From Gammaproteobacteria bacterium (GTDB taxonomy: Bacteria; Pseudomonadota; Gammaproteobacteria; Chromatiales; Chromatiaceae), in assembly GCA_019136395.1 (NCBI GenBank), contig JAGVUH010000413.1:1-7579 (forward strand): a stretch of 7,579 bases of DNA, given 5' to 3'. The position numbers were made by a program, and so were the translations under genes. Of the stretch, positions 1 to 5,797 are shown in pieces; position 1 is the first letter of the stretch; every line of letters starts with the position of its first letter. Below the pieces are notes generated by a model that saw only the letters and a program-made list of their open reading frames with translations, ran no database searches and was not told where the DNA came from.

Positions 1-607
1 GGCAGGCCCCCGCCGCCAGCATGTCCGCGACCTTGGCGGGGCGGTCGAAGTCCGCGGGCAGCATGCCGGGGGAGTTCGCGTTGACGCCCTGGAGCAGCAG
101 ATACAGCTCCGCGGCATCCGGCGCGCGACAGGCGCTGGCCGGCCGCGCCGGCGGCGGTGGCGGACCCGCCTCCAGCGGGGGATAGACCTTGTCCTTGCTC
201 AGGGTCAGGCGGAAGAGGCCGCTTTCATGGCGCAGGCGCAGACGGTCGACCTCGCGCGCGGCGATCAGCAACCCGATCGCTGGTGGTAATTCCTCCCCGG
301 TCACCTCGACCCGGGAGGTCAGATTGAAGAGGCGCAGATCCAGGTCGGTGGTGGCAAAGAGGATATCCAGCGTCACCTGGTAGAGACAGCCACGGCATTC
401 CACCCGCAATTCGCGCCCGCGGGCCGAGCCGCCGGTGAGGTAGGAAAAGATCTCCTCCGCCGCCAGCGTCAGCGCCAGGGCCTCCCCGGTCCCCAACCCC
501 TGGGCCCGGGCGGCCTCCTCCACGAATCCGGTCAAGAGATGCAGATAACGCGGCTCCAGGCCGATGTCGAGACGGGTCAGGGAAAGGTCAGTGGATGGCG
601 GGTCCAT
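1..607 (-). CDS. Partial gene: degenerate HATPase_c_2-like (anti-sigma/GHKL) domain protein, possibly fused to a GNAT domain
   Basis: The minus frame stays open from the ATG at 605-607 to the left edge, giving 202 codons with the C-terminus missing. Residues about 12-140 look like the small ATPase fold of anti-sigma regulatory factors: a helix with FVEEAARAQGL (28-38), then LAAEEIFSYL (48-57) where the ATP/Mg N-box should be, and IGLLIAAREVDRLRLRHESG (111-130) followed by LFRLTLSK (131-138), matching the usual last helix and strands. The N-box asparagine appears replaced by Tyr56, so ATP binding is doubtful. A Pro-rich linker (149-156) leads to a second segment (PADFDRPAKVADMLAAGA, 184-201) that resembles the start of the GNAT part in known HATPase-GNAT fusions; this is inference. 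A Cys pair (CRGC, 71-74) is visible. An in-frame GTG at 617-619 is a possible alternative start; neither has a good ribosome site. The nearest upstream in-frame stop is at 668-670. It lies downstream of yicC, probably as a separate transcript. Confidence 0.6.
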   Translation of the reverse strand, partial: MDPPSTDLSLTRLDIGLEPRYLHLLTGFVEEAARAQGLGTGEALALTLAAEEIFSYLTGGSARGRELRVECRGCLYQVTLDILFATTDLDLRLFNLTSRVEVTGEELPPAIGLLIAAREVDRLRLRHESGLFRLTLSKDKVYPPLEAGPPPPPARPASACRAPDAAELYLLLQGVNANSPGMLPADFDRPAKVADMLAAGAC

Positions 608-651
608 GGAAGTCAGCACTCGGCGCTGGTGAAGAAGAAGGGTCGCCGTAA

Positions 652-669
652 AACCGCGACGGCGCGGTT
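652..669 (-). terminator. Terminator-like hairpin after yicC
   Basis: Read on the minus strand just after the yicC stop, AACCGCG - CCGT - CGCGGTT forms a perfect 7-base-pair stem with a 4-base loop, followed by a short T run (the stem end plus two more T). The T tract is short, so it may be only a weak intrinsic terminator. A second overlapping pairing (GCCGT with ACGGC) could compete with it. Confidence 0.4.
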
Positions 670-685
670 ATCACCGGCGGGACGG

Positions 686-1552
686 CTACTCCAGGTTTTG
701 TATTTGCTCGCGCATCTGCTCGATCAATACCTTCATGTCCACCGCCAGGCGGGTGACCTCCAGGTCCGAGGACTTGGAGCCCAGGGTGTTGGCCTCGCGG
801 TTGAGCTCCTGCATCAGGAAGTCGAGGCGGCGACCCACCGCCTTATCGCTGGCCACCACGGCGCGGACCTCCTGGACGTGGGCCTGGAGGCGGTCCATCT
901 CCTCGTCCACGTCCAGGCGCTGGGCGAGCAGGGCCAGTTCCTGCTCCAGGCGATTGGGGTCCAGTTCGGCGCGGACCTCAGCCAGCCGATCGAGAATGCG
1001 CTGACGGACCTCCGCCATGACCTGGGGCATGCGCTCGCGGACCTTGGCGACGCAGGCCAGCAGGCGGTCGCAGCGCTCCTGAATGAGACCCGCCAGGCGC
1101 TCACCCTCCCGGGTACGGCTGGCGACCAGGGTGCCCAGGGTCCGATCGAGCAGGGCCAGGGCCTGCTCCTGGACGGGTCCCAGGTCCGGTTTCTGCTCTT
1201 CCAGGACCCCGGGCCAGCGCAGCAGGTCGAAGGGCTCGGGGGCCGGCGGCCGCCCGAGCCGCGCCCCCACCTCGGCGCCCGCCGCCAGCAGCAGTTCCAG
1301 GAAACGGCGGTTGATGCGCAACTCCCCCGCGGCGGCGGTGGCCGGGGCGAAGCGCAGGCTGGCATCCACCTTGCCGCGGTCGAGTCGGGCGCCGACGCGC
1401 TCGCGCACCGCCATCTCCAGTGCGCGCAGATCCTCGGGCAGGCGGACGAAGGTCTCCAGAAAGCGGTGATTGACGGAGCGCAGCTCCCAGGTCAGTTCGC
1501 CCAGTTCCCCGGTCAGGGTCTCGCGGGCGAAGGCGGTCATACTTTTGGACAT
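686..1552 (-). CDS. yicC: YicC-family endoribonuclease
   Basis: The 288-residue product matches E. coli YicC (about 287 residues) along its whole length. The N-terminal YicC_N domain opens with SMTAFARE (4-11) and the signature SVNHRFLE (26-33), then RGKVD (59-63). The C-terminal DUF1732 domain carries GRRLDFLMQELNREANT (240-256) and ends in the typical EQMREQIQNLE. Members of the family (YicC in E. coli, YloC in Bacillus) are reported as metal-dependent endoribonucleases, and E. coli YicC is linked to turnover of the small RNA RyhB; the cellular role here is inferred from that. The ATG at 1550-1552 puts SMTAF at the family's usual distance from the start, and AGGAA lies about 11 bases upstream. 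It is transcribed away from rph, as in E. coli. Confidence 0.95.
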   Translation of the reverse strand: MSKSMTAFARETLTGELGELTWELRSVNHRFLETFVRLPEDLRALEMAVRERVGARLDRGKVDASLRFAPATAAAGELRINRRFLELLLAAGAEVGARLGRPPAPEPFDLLRWPGVLEEQKPDLGPVQEQALALLDRTLGTLVASRTREGERLAGLIQERCDRLLACVAKVRERMPQVMAEVRQRILDRLAEVRAELDPNRLEQELALLAQRLDVDEEMDRLQAHVQEVRAVVASDKAVGRRLDFLMQELNREANTLGSKSSDLEVTRLAVDMKVLIEQMREQIQNLE

Positions 1553-1663
1553 GGGATGGGCGGTTCCTGCCGATGGCGCATGGGGATGAGGGGAGTGAAA
1601 GTTTGTTCGGCTGCCTTACACCAGGGGACTCTCCACACCCCTGATGGTGAGAGAACTTCAGGG

Positions 1664-1679
1664 TGGGTGCTGTCACCCA
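1664..1679. other. Perfect hairpin with tetraloop
   Basis: TGGGTG - CTGT - CACCCA forms a 6-base-pair stem with a 4-base loop. Just before it, 1636-1644 can pair with 1658-1665 (CCCTGA with TCAGGG, plus two more pairs after a bulged C). The two overlap at 1664-1665, so they compete at the margin. No T tract follows, so neither is a simple intrinsic terminator. Confidence 0.4.
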
Positions 1680-1691
1680 GGGCGGTGTCTT

Positions 1692-1725
1692 TCCTGCTGA
1701 CGATGAGGCAGGACAGTCTCCTGCC
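1692..1725. other. Two mutually exclusive hairpins sharing one arm
   Basis: TCCTGC (1692-1697), GCAGGA (1708-1713) and TCCTGC (1719-1724) are arranged so that the middle segment can pair with either flank. The downstream option extends to a perfect 7-base-pair stem, GGCAGGA (1707-1713) with TCCTGCC (1719-1725) and a 5-base loop. The upstream option has 6 pairs and a 10-base loop. The geometry resembles an attenuator switch, but no T tract follows and no leader peptide is clear, so function is speculative. Confidence 0.4.
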
Positions 1726-1727
1726 CC

Positions 1728-1799
1728 CTTGCCGACGCAAGGGGCTGGTCAGCTAGTTCGTGACTTGCCGACGCAGGGGCCTGGTCAACTGGTTCGTGA
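1728..1799 (+). repeat. 36-base tandem direct repeat, two adjacent copies
   Basis: Copy 1 is 1728-1763 and copy 2 is 1764-1799. They abut with no spacer and agree at 32 of 36 positions, differing at repeat positions 13, 17, 25 and 28. Each opens with CTTGCCGACGCA, which folds as CTTGC - CGAC - GCAAG in copy 1 and keeps the stem in copy 2 through a T/U-G wobble. In the frame of 1663-1941 the unit encodes LPTQGxGQLVRD. The lack of spacers and having only two copies rule against a CRISPR array. Confidence 0.85.
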
Positions 1800-1893
1800 T
1801 GTGGATGATAACGCAGACCAGGTATTTGACCTGGGTCCTGACAGGATTGAAGATGCCGCCCTGAGCTTTTTCGGGTCAACAACCCCATCTTTC

Positions 1894-1957
1894 CGCCTGT
1901 TAGCCTTTACGCCCCATCGCCTTACCGCCTTGCCGCCTTAACGCTTTTCGCTTTTTT
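1894..1957 (+). repeat. Degenerate pyrimidine-rich octamer tandem array upstream of rph
   Basis: Six consecutive 8-base units run in exact register from 1894 to 1941: CGCCTGTT, AGCCTTTA, CGCCCCAT, CGCCTTAC, CGCCTTGC, CGCCTTAA. They continue into CGCTTTT (1942-1948) and CGCTTTTTT (1949-1957). The shared core is CGCCTT; units 4-6 keep it exactly. The array ends about 40 bases before the rph start codon and would lie in the rph leader if transcription starts upstream of it. Confidence 0.7.
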
Positions 1958-1995
1958 GTCTTTCATCCCATTCCGCCTCCAGCCGAGTCACCACC

Positions 1996-2706
1996 ATGCG
2001 TCCATCCCTGCGCCGCCCCGACCAGATGCGCGACCTGCGCTTTACCCGGGGTTTCACCCGTCACGCCGAGGGTTCGGTCCTCGCTGAGTTCGGCGACACC
2101 CGCGTGCTGTGCACCGCCAGCATCGAGGAGCGGGTCCCGCCCTTTCTCAAGGGCAAGGGCAGCGGCTGGATCACGGCGGAGTACGGCATGCTGCCGCGCT
2201 CCACCGGCGAGCGCACCCCCCGCGAGGCGGCCAAGGGCAAGCAGGGGGGCCGCACCCTGGAGATCCAGCGCCTCATCGGCCGCTCCCTGCGCCAGGCGGT
2301 GGACCTCAAGGCCCTGGGGGAGCGCACCCTGACCCTGGATTGCGACGTCATCCAGGCCGACGGCGGGACCCGCACCGCGGCCATCAGTGGTGCCTGGGTG
2401 GCCCTGCGGGATGCGCTGCAGAAGCTCATGGATGGGGGCAAGCTGGAGCGTGATCCCCTGGTCGCCCAGATCGCCGCCGTCTCCGTCGGCGTCTACCAGG
2501 GGGTGCCCGTCCTCGACCTGGACTATGCCGAGGACTGCACCGCCCATACCGACATGAACGTGGTGATGGACGGCGAGGGCCGTTTCGTCGAGGTCCAGGG
2601 CACCGCCGAGGGTGCCCGGTTCAGCCGCGCCGAGATGAACGCCCTGCTGGACCTGGCCGAGGCCGGCATCCGGGACATCCTGGTCGCCCAGCGTGATGCC
2701 CGATAA
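1996..2706 (+). CDS. rph: Ribonuclease PH (tRNA 3'-processing phosphorolytic exoribonuclease)
   Basis: RNase PH trims 3' ends of tRNA precursors using phosphate and releasing nucleoside diphosphates; the family works as a hexameric ring in the cytoplasm. The 236-residue product is family length and starts [10 protein letters not shown] as expected. Visible hallmarks are [20 protein letters not shown] (23-42), [13 protein letters not shown] (58-70), GKQGGRT with Arg86 (81-87), the phosphate-binding ADGGTRT with Thr125 and Arg126 (121-127), the acidic pair Asp180 and Asp186 (DYAED, HTDMNVV), and EVQGTAEG (199-206). Unlike the truncated rph known from E. coli K-12, this copy looks intact. The start follows only a weak GAG (1985-1987), so the pyrimidine-rich leader may matter for translation. 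It is the first gene of a tight run with rdgB, 14 bases downstream, and yggS. Confidence 0.97.
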   Translation: MRPSLRRPDQMRDLRFTRGFTRHAEGSVLAEFGDTRVLCTASIEERVPPFLKGKGSGWITAEYGMLPRSTGERTPREAAKGKQGGRTLEIQRLIGRSLRQAVDLKALGERTLTLDCDVIQADGGTRTAAISGAWVALRDALQKLMDGGKLERDPLVAQIAAVSVGVYQGVPVLDLDYAEDCTAHTDMNVVMDGEGRFVEVQGTAEGARFSRAEMNALLDLAEAGIRDILVAQRDAR

Positions 2707-2720
2707 CTGAGAAGTAGCCC

Positions 2721-3335
2721 ATGTCCAAGACCCATCACGGCGAATCCATCGTCCTGGCCAGCGGCAACGCCGGCAAGGTGCGGGAGATCAACGCCCTCCT
2801 CGCCGACGAGGCGATCCATGTCATTCCCCAAAGCGCCCTGGGGGTTCCGGAGGCGGCGGAGACGGGGCTGAGCTTCGTCGAGAACGCCATCCTCAAGGCC
2901 CGCAACGCCGCCGCCCATAGTGGCCTGGCGGCCATCGCCGACGATTCCGGCATCGAGGTCGACGCCCTGGCCGGGGCGCCGGGCATCTACTCCGCCCGCT
3001 ACGCCGGCCCGGGGGCCTCGGACCTGGACAACCTCAATAAGCTGATCGAGATGATCAGAGAGGTCCCTCCCGAACTGCGCACCGCCCGCTTCCAGTGCCT
3101 CATGGTCTATCTGCGCCATGCCGAGGACCCGACGCCGGTGATCTGTCAGGGTACCTGGGAGGGCCTGCTCCTCGATGCCCCCCGGGGCGACAACGGCTTC
3201 GGCTACGACCCCATCTTCCTGGTCCCCAGCGAGGGCCGCACCTCGGCGGAACTGGACCCGGCGACCAAGAACCGCCTCAGCCACCGGGGCCAGGCGCTGA
3301 GCAAACTGGTCCGCTTCCTCAAGGGCGAGGACTGA
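2721..3335 (+). CDS. rdgB: RdgB/HAM1 non-canonical purine NTP pyrophosphatase (dITP/XTP)
   Basis: The enzyme hydrolyses dITP, ITP, XTP and dXTP to the monophosphate plus pyrophosphate, keeping deaminated purines out of DNA and RNA. The 204-residue product shows the full family pattern: LASGNAGKVREI (12-23, the triphosphate-binding T/SxNxxK loop), SFVENAILKARNAA (51-64), the catalytic and metal site IADDSGIEVDAL (72-83) with Asp74 and Asp75, PGIYSARYAG (87-96), GFGYDPIF (159-166), and a Lys then SHRGQA near the end (183-192). The ATG is preceded by GAGAAG (2709-2714) at 6 bases. It lies between rph and yggS with gaps of 14 and 7 bases, so co-transcription is likely. In many gammaproteobacteria rdgB is followed by hemW; that gene is absent here. 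Confidence 0.97.
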   Translation: MSKTHHGESIVLASGNAGKVREINALLADEAIHVIPQSALGVPEAAETGLSFVENAILKARNAAAHSGLAAIADDSGIEVDALAGAPGIYSARYAGPGASDLDNLNKLIEMIREVPPELRTARFQCLMVYLRHAEDPTPVICQGTWEGLLLDAPRGDNGFGYDPIFLVPSEGRTSAELDPATKNRLSHRGQALSKLVRFLKGED

Positions 3336-3342
3336 GGTGGTC

Positions 3343-4041
3343 ATGAACCAGGATAGCTACCAGACCCTCCCGGAGCGCCTGGCGTCGGTCCGGTCGCGGA
3401 TCGGAGCCGCGGAGATCCGGTTCGGTCGAACCCCGGGCAGCGTCCGGCTGCTGGCGGTCAGCAAGAAACAGGAGGCCGCGGCCATTCGCGCCGCCCATGG
3501 CGCCGGTCAGCTCGCCTTCGGCGAAAACTACCTGCAGGAGGCCCTCGCCAAGCAGGCCGACCTGGCCGACCTGCCCCTGGAATGGCACTTCATCGGCCAG
3601 CTCCAGACCAACAAGACCCGCCCCATCGCCGAGCACTTCGCCTGGGTCCACGGCCTGACCTCCGCTCACCACGCCGAGCGCCTATCCCGGCAGCGTCCTC
3701 CCGACCTGCCCCCGTTGAAGGCGTGCCTGGAGATCAACATCAGCGGCGAGGACAGCAAGGGCGGGGTCCCGCCGGCCCAGGCCGCCGAACTGCTGGCGGC
3801 CTGCCGCCAGTTGCCCCGCCTGGAGCTGGTCGGTCTCATGTGTCTGCCCGCCCCGGCGGTGGGCGAGGCCGCCCAGCGCCAACCCTTCCGCGCCCTGCGG
3901 GAGCTGCACGACCGCCTCGCCAGCCCCGACTGCCCCCTGCCCGTCCTGTCCATGGGCATGTCGGACGATCTGGAGGCGGCGATCGCCGAAGGCGCGACCC
4001 TGGTGCGTGTGGGAACGGCCATCTTCGGCCCACGTCACTAG
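3343..4041 (+). CDS. yggS: YggS/PLPBP pyridoxal-phosphate homeostasis protein
   Basis: YggS binds pyridoxal 5'-phosphate (PLP) without a known catalytic activity and helps balance PLP and amino-acid pools; the fold is that of the alanine racemase N-terminal barrel. With the ATG at 3343 the product has 232 residues, normal for the family. The PLP lysine lies in LLAVSKK (37-42, Lys41). Other family blocks are FGENYLQEA (59-67), WHFIGQLQTNK (81-91), LEINISGEDSKGG (129-141), LVGLMCLP (162-169), SMGMSDDLEAAI (203-214) and RVGTAIFG (222-229). A GTG at 3337 could add two residues, but GAGG at 3334-3337 sits 5 bases before the ATG, so I prefer the ATG. It follows rdgB by 7 bases, and proC lies 213 bases downstream, in line with the common yggS-proC linkage. 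Confidence 0.96.
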   Translation: MNQDSYQTLPERLASVRSRIGAAEIRFGRTPGSVRLLAVSKKQEAAAIRAAHGAGQLAFGENYLQEALAKQADLADLPLEWHFIGQLQTNKTRPIAEHFAWVHGLTSAHHAERLSRQRPPDLPPLKACLEINISGEDSKGGVPPAQAAELLAACRQLPRLELVGLMCLPAPAVGEAAQRQPFRALRELHDRLASPDCPLPVLSMGMSDDLEAAIAEGATLVRVGTAIFGPRH

Positions 4042-4055
4042 GGTCAGCGGCAGTA

Positions 4056-4140
4056 AAATGACCCCCTCTGCGTCGCGCCCCGCGCGGCCCCCGCTCCCTC
4101 TTCTTCAGGGCGAGGTTGGGTCCGGCGCTCGCTGTCATTT
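4056..4140. repeat. Inverted repeat bounding an 85-base GC-rich block between yggS and proC
   Basis: AAATGAC (4056-4062) and GTCATTT (4134-4140) are perfect 7-base inverted arms enclosing 71 bases. Next to the arms, ACCC (4061-4064) and GGGT (4118-4121) are further complementary. The interior holds a GC-rich stretch and TCCCTCTTCTTCAGGGCGAGG, with CCCT and AGGG in inverted order, resembling the pyrimidine-rich intergenic repeats found in many proteobacteria. It could be a small dispersed repeat or a folded RNA; no transposase is present. Confidence 0.4.
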
Positions 4141-4254
4141 AGGATGCCCCCGCATGACCGTTTGCAACCGCCCAAGGAGGCGCGGAAATCACACACTGAT
4201 TGGCGCTGGCGACAACAACGCCTCATCACCGAATAGACCAGGAACTTGACAGAC

Positions 4255-5085
4255 ATGACACGCGAGACGATCGCCTTCATCGGGGGTGGCCACATGGCCA
4301 GCAGCCTGATCGCCGGTCTGGTCAGCGACGGCTACGATCCGACCCATCTCCTCGTCAGCGAACCCGAGGCCGACAAGCGGGACCAACTCGCCAGCCACTA
4401 CGGCGTCCGCGTCACCACCGACAATGCCCTGGCCCAGAGCGAGGCCGACGTGGTGCTGCTGTGCGTCAAGCCGCAGATGGCCCATGCGGTCTGCACCGGC
4501 CTGGGCCAGGCCCTGACCACCAAGGTCCCACTCTACATCTCGGTGATGGCCGGCATCCGCGAGGAGAGCATCCAGGCCTGGCTGGGCGGGGGGCACCGCC
4601 CCCTGGTGCGCACCATGCCCAACACCCCGGCGATGATCCAGGCCGGGGCCATCGTGCTCCACGCCAGCCCCGAGGTCAGCCCCGGCCAGCGCAATCGCGC
4701 CGAGACCATCATGCGCGCCGGGGGGCTAACCCGCTGGGTGGAGCGGGAGGAACTGCTGGACGCCGTCACCGCCGTCTCGGGAAGCGGCCCGGCCTATTTC
4801 TTTCTGCTGATGGAAGAACTGGAGAAGGTCGCCATCGACCTGGGCCTGGACGCCGAGAGCGCCCGCCTGCTGACCATCCAGACCGCCCTGGGCGCCGCCC
4901 GCATGGCGATGGAAAGTAGCCATGATCCGGCGGAGTTGCGCCGGCGGGTGACCTCCCCCGGCGGCACCACCGAAAGCGCCCTGCGGGTGCTGATGGCGGG
5001 CGATTTTTCCCGCCTGATCGACGAGGCGGTGCGCGCCGCCCAGGCCCGTTCCGCGGAACTCTCCACCCTGCTGGCCAAAAGCTGA
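4255..5085 (+). CDS. proC: Pyrroline-5-carboxylate reductase
   Basis: ProC catalyses the last step of proline synthesis, reducing 1-pyrroline-5-carboxylate to L-proline with NAD(P)H. The 276-residue product has the N-terminal Rossmann fold, IAFIGGGHMASSLIAGL (6-22), then LLCVKPQ (68-74), RTMPNTPA (119-126), the dimer/substrate domain signature AVSGSGPAY (173-181) and VTSPGGTT (232-239), all diagnostic. An in-frame TTG at 4246 would extend it by three residues, but AGGAA at 4240-4244 is one base from that TTG and ten from the ATG at 4255, and the ATG also fits family N-termini. The stop overlaps the yggT start by one base (TGATG), pointing to translational coupling. The 213-base gap upstream suggests it may have its own promoter; I could not identify one confidently. 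Confidence 0.97.
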   Translation: MTRETIAFIGGGHMASSLIAGLVSDGYDPTHLLVSEPEADKRDQLASHYGVRVTTDNALAQSEADVVLLCVKPQMAHAVCTGLGQALTTKVPLYISVMAGIREESIQAWLGGGHRPLVRTMPNTPAMIQAGAIVLHASPEVSPGQRNRAETIMRAGGLTRWVEREELLDAVTAVSGSGPAYFFLLMEELEKVAIDLGLDAESARLLTIQTALGAARMAMESSHDPAELRRRVTSPGGTTESALRVLMAGDFSRLIDEAVRAAQARSAELSTLLAKS

Positions 5086-5660
5086 TGAGCGGTAACTATC
5101 TCACCAATCCCCTGATCTTCCTGATCCAGACCCTGGGCGGGCTCTATGCCTTCGTGGTCATGCTGCGCTTCCTGCTGCAACTGACCAAGGCCGACTTCTA
5201 CAACCCCCTCTCCCAGTTCGTGGTCAAGGTCACCAGCCCGGTGCTGCGACCCCTGCGGCGATACATTCCCGGTTTCCGGGGGATGGACATCTCCTCCCTG
5301 GTCCTGGCCTGGCTGGTGCAGACCCTGGTGCTCTTCCTGGTCGGGGTCCTGGCGGGCCTGGGCCTGGCCGCCCTGGGCGCCGTCCTCTGGTCCCTCCCCG
5401 CCCTGGTGGAGTTGACCATCGACGTCTTCCTCTACGCCGTCATCATCCGGGTGATCCTGAGCTGGGTCATCACTGATCCCTCCAACCCCATGGCCCACCT
5501 GCTCTACACCCTCACCGATCCCGTCATGGCCCCGGTCCAGCGCCGCCTGCCGCCGATCGGCGGCCTGGACCTGTCACCCATCGCGGTCACCATCGGTCTG
5601 ATCCTGCTGCAGATGCTGCTCCTGCCGCCCTTGAAGCTGCTCACCGGCAGCCCCTTCTGA
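5085..5660 (+). CDS. yggT: YggT-family integral membrane protein (two YGGT repeats)
   Basis: A 191-residue, very hydrophobic inner-membrane protein with the duplicated YGGT architecture. Repeat 1 runs about 28-70: RFLLQ, then DFYNPLSQFVVKVTSPVLRP (37-56) and a Gly-Met-Asp turn near 66-68. Repeat 2 runs about 122-165: RVILSWV, NP, LTDPVMAPVQRRLPPIGGLD (143-162). Membrane segments lie at about 10-32, 70-98, 108-128 and 165-183. YggT proteins are linked to osmotic tolerance in E. coli and, as the YlmG relatives in Gram-positive bacteria and plastids, to division or organelle nucleoid organisation; the molecular job is unsettled. It begins in the proC stop codon, so the two are likely made together. 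The yggS-proC-yggT order is widespread. Confidence 0.93.
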   Translation: MSGNYLTNPLIFLIQTLGGLYAFVVMLRFLLQLTKADFYNPLSQFVVKVTSPVLRPLRRYIPGFRGMDISSLVLAWLVQTLVLFLVGVLAGLGLAALGAVLWSLPALVELTIDVFLYAVIIRVILSWVITDPSNPMAHLLYTLTDPVMAPVQRRLPPIGGLDLSPIAVTIGLILLQMLLLPPLKLLTGSPF

Positions 5661-5671
5661 TCTCAGCCGTA

Positions 5672-5715
5672 GCGCCGGCGTCGCCCCTGGGAGCGAAGGT
5701 TCGCCTTACCGGCGC
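5672..5715. other. Long inverted repeat with an inner TTCG hairpin after yggT
   Basis: GCGCCGG (5672-5678) and CCGGCGC (5709-5715) are perfect 7-base arms. Inside, AAGG - TTCG - CCTT (5696-5707) makes a short stem with a UUCG-type loop, though closed by G-C rather than the especially stable C-G. No T tract follows, so this is more likely an mRNA-stabilising or REP-like structure than an intrinsic terminator. Confidence 0.4.
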
Positions 5716-5723
5716 CCATCGGT

Positions 5724-5797
5724 GATCAACCACGATCAGCGGCAATCAGAGCAATCAGAGCGAACAGGGCGATCAGCCGCTATCAGAGGCGATCAGC
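5724..5797 (+). repeat. Eight phased ATCAG-like motifs running up to the yggU start
   Basis: Motifs start at 5725 (ATCAA), 5735, 5745, 5754 (ATCAG), 5763 (AACAG), 5772, 5782 and 5792 (ATCAG). The steps are 10, 10, 9, 9, 9, 10 and 10 bases. Four copies are preceded by G, making GATC sites at 5724, 5734, 5771 and 5791. The yggU frame is open back through the array to a TGA at 5723-5725 but has no ATG, GTG or TTG in it, so the array is untranslated leader. The yggU ribosome site (AGAGG, 5785-5789) lies within the last units. Confidence 0.8.

Larger units (their letters stand above)
1553..1995. other. Divergent yicC-rph intergenic region, repeat- and hairpin-rich
   Basis: This 443-base gap must hold the promoters for both yicC and rph, and is much longer than I expect for this gene pair. 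It is visibly less GC-rich than its neighbours, especially from about 1800 to 1990. It contains several hairpins (1636-1665, 1664-1679, 1692-1725, 1818-1834), a 36-base tandem repeat (1728-1799) and an octamer array (1894-1957). One weak sigma70-like match faces rph: TTGACC at 1826-1831 and GAAGAT at 1849-1854, spacer 17, with only three of six bases right in the -10; I do not call it a promoter. A GTG-started open frame (1663-1941, 92 codons) spans the 36-base repeat. It has no recognisable product and is discussed as a finding, not called as a gene. Confidence 0.7.

Noticed and set aside
1644..1700. 18-codon cysteine-containing frame as a possible leader peptide upstream of the alternative hairpins
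   Set aside because: No ribosome site before its ATG and no downstream terminator, so a leader-peptide call is not supported.
1537..1740. 67-codon minus-strand open frame overlapping the yicC start
   Set aside because: It overlaps the confident yicC start in another frame, has no motif and is explained by chance.
539..1756. 405-codon plus-strand open frame covering all of yicC
   Set aside because: It is antisense to a full-length, well-matched YicC, and its product has no recognisable domain. Long antisense frames are common opposite GC-rich genes.
1728..1799. Possible minimal CRISPR array (36-base repeats with a hairpin)
   Set aside because: Only two copies, directly adjacent with no spacer, and no cas genes in the window.
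2523..3344. 273-codon minus-strand open frame opposite rdgB and the end of rph
   Set aside because: It is the complement frame of two strongly supported genes, with no family motifs of its own.
4154..4249. 31-codon open frame just before proC, with AGGA upstream and an internal AAGGAGG
   Set aside because: No recognisable product, no repeat of control codons typical of a proline leader peptide, and no hairpin-plus-T-tract after it.
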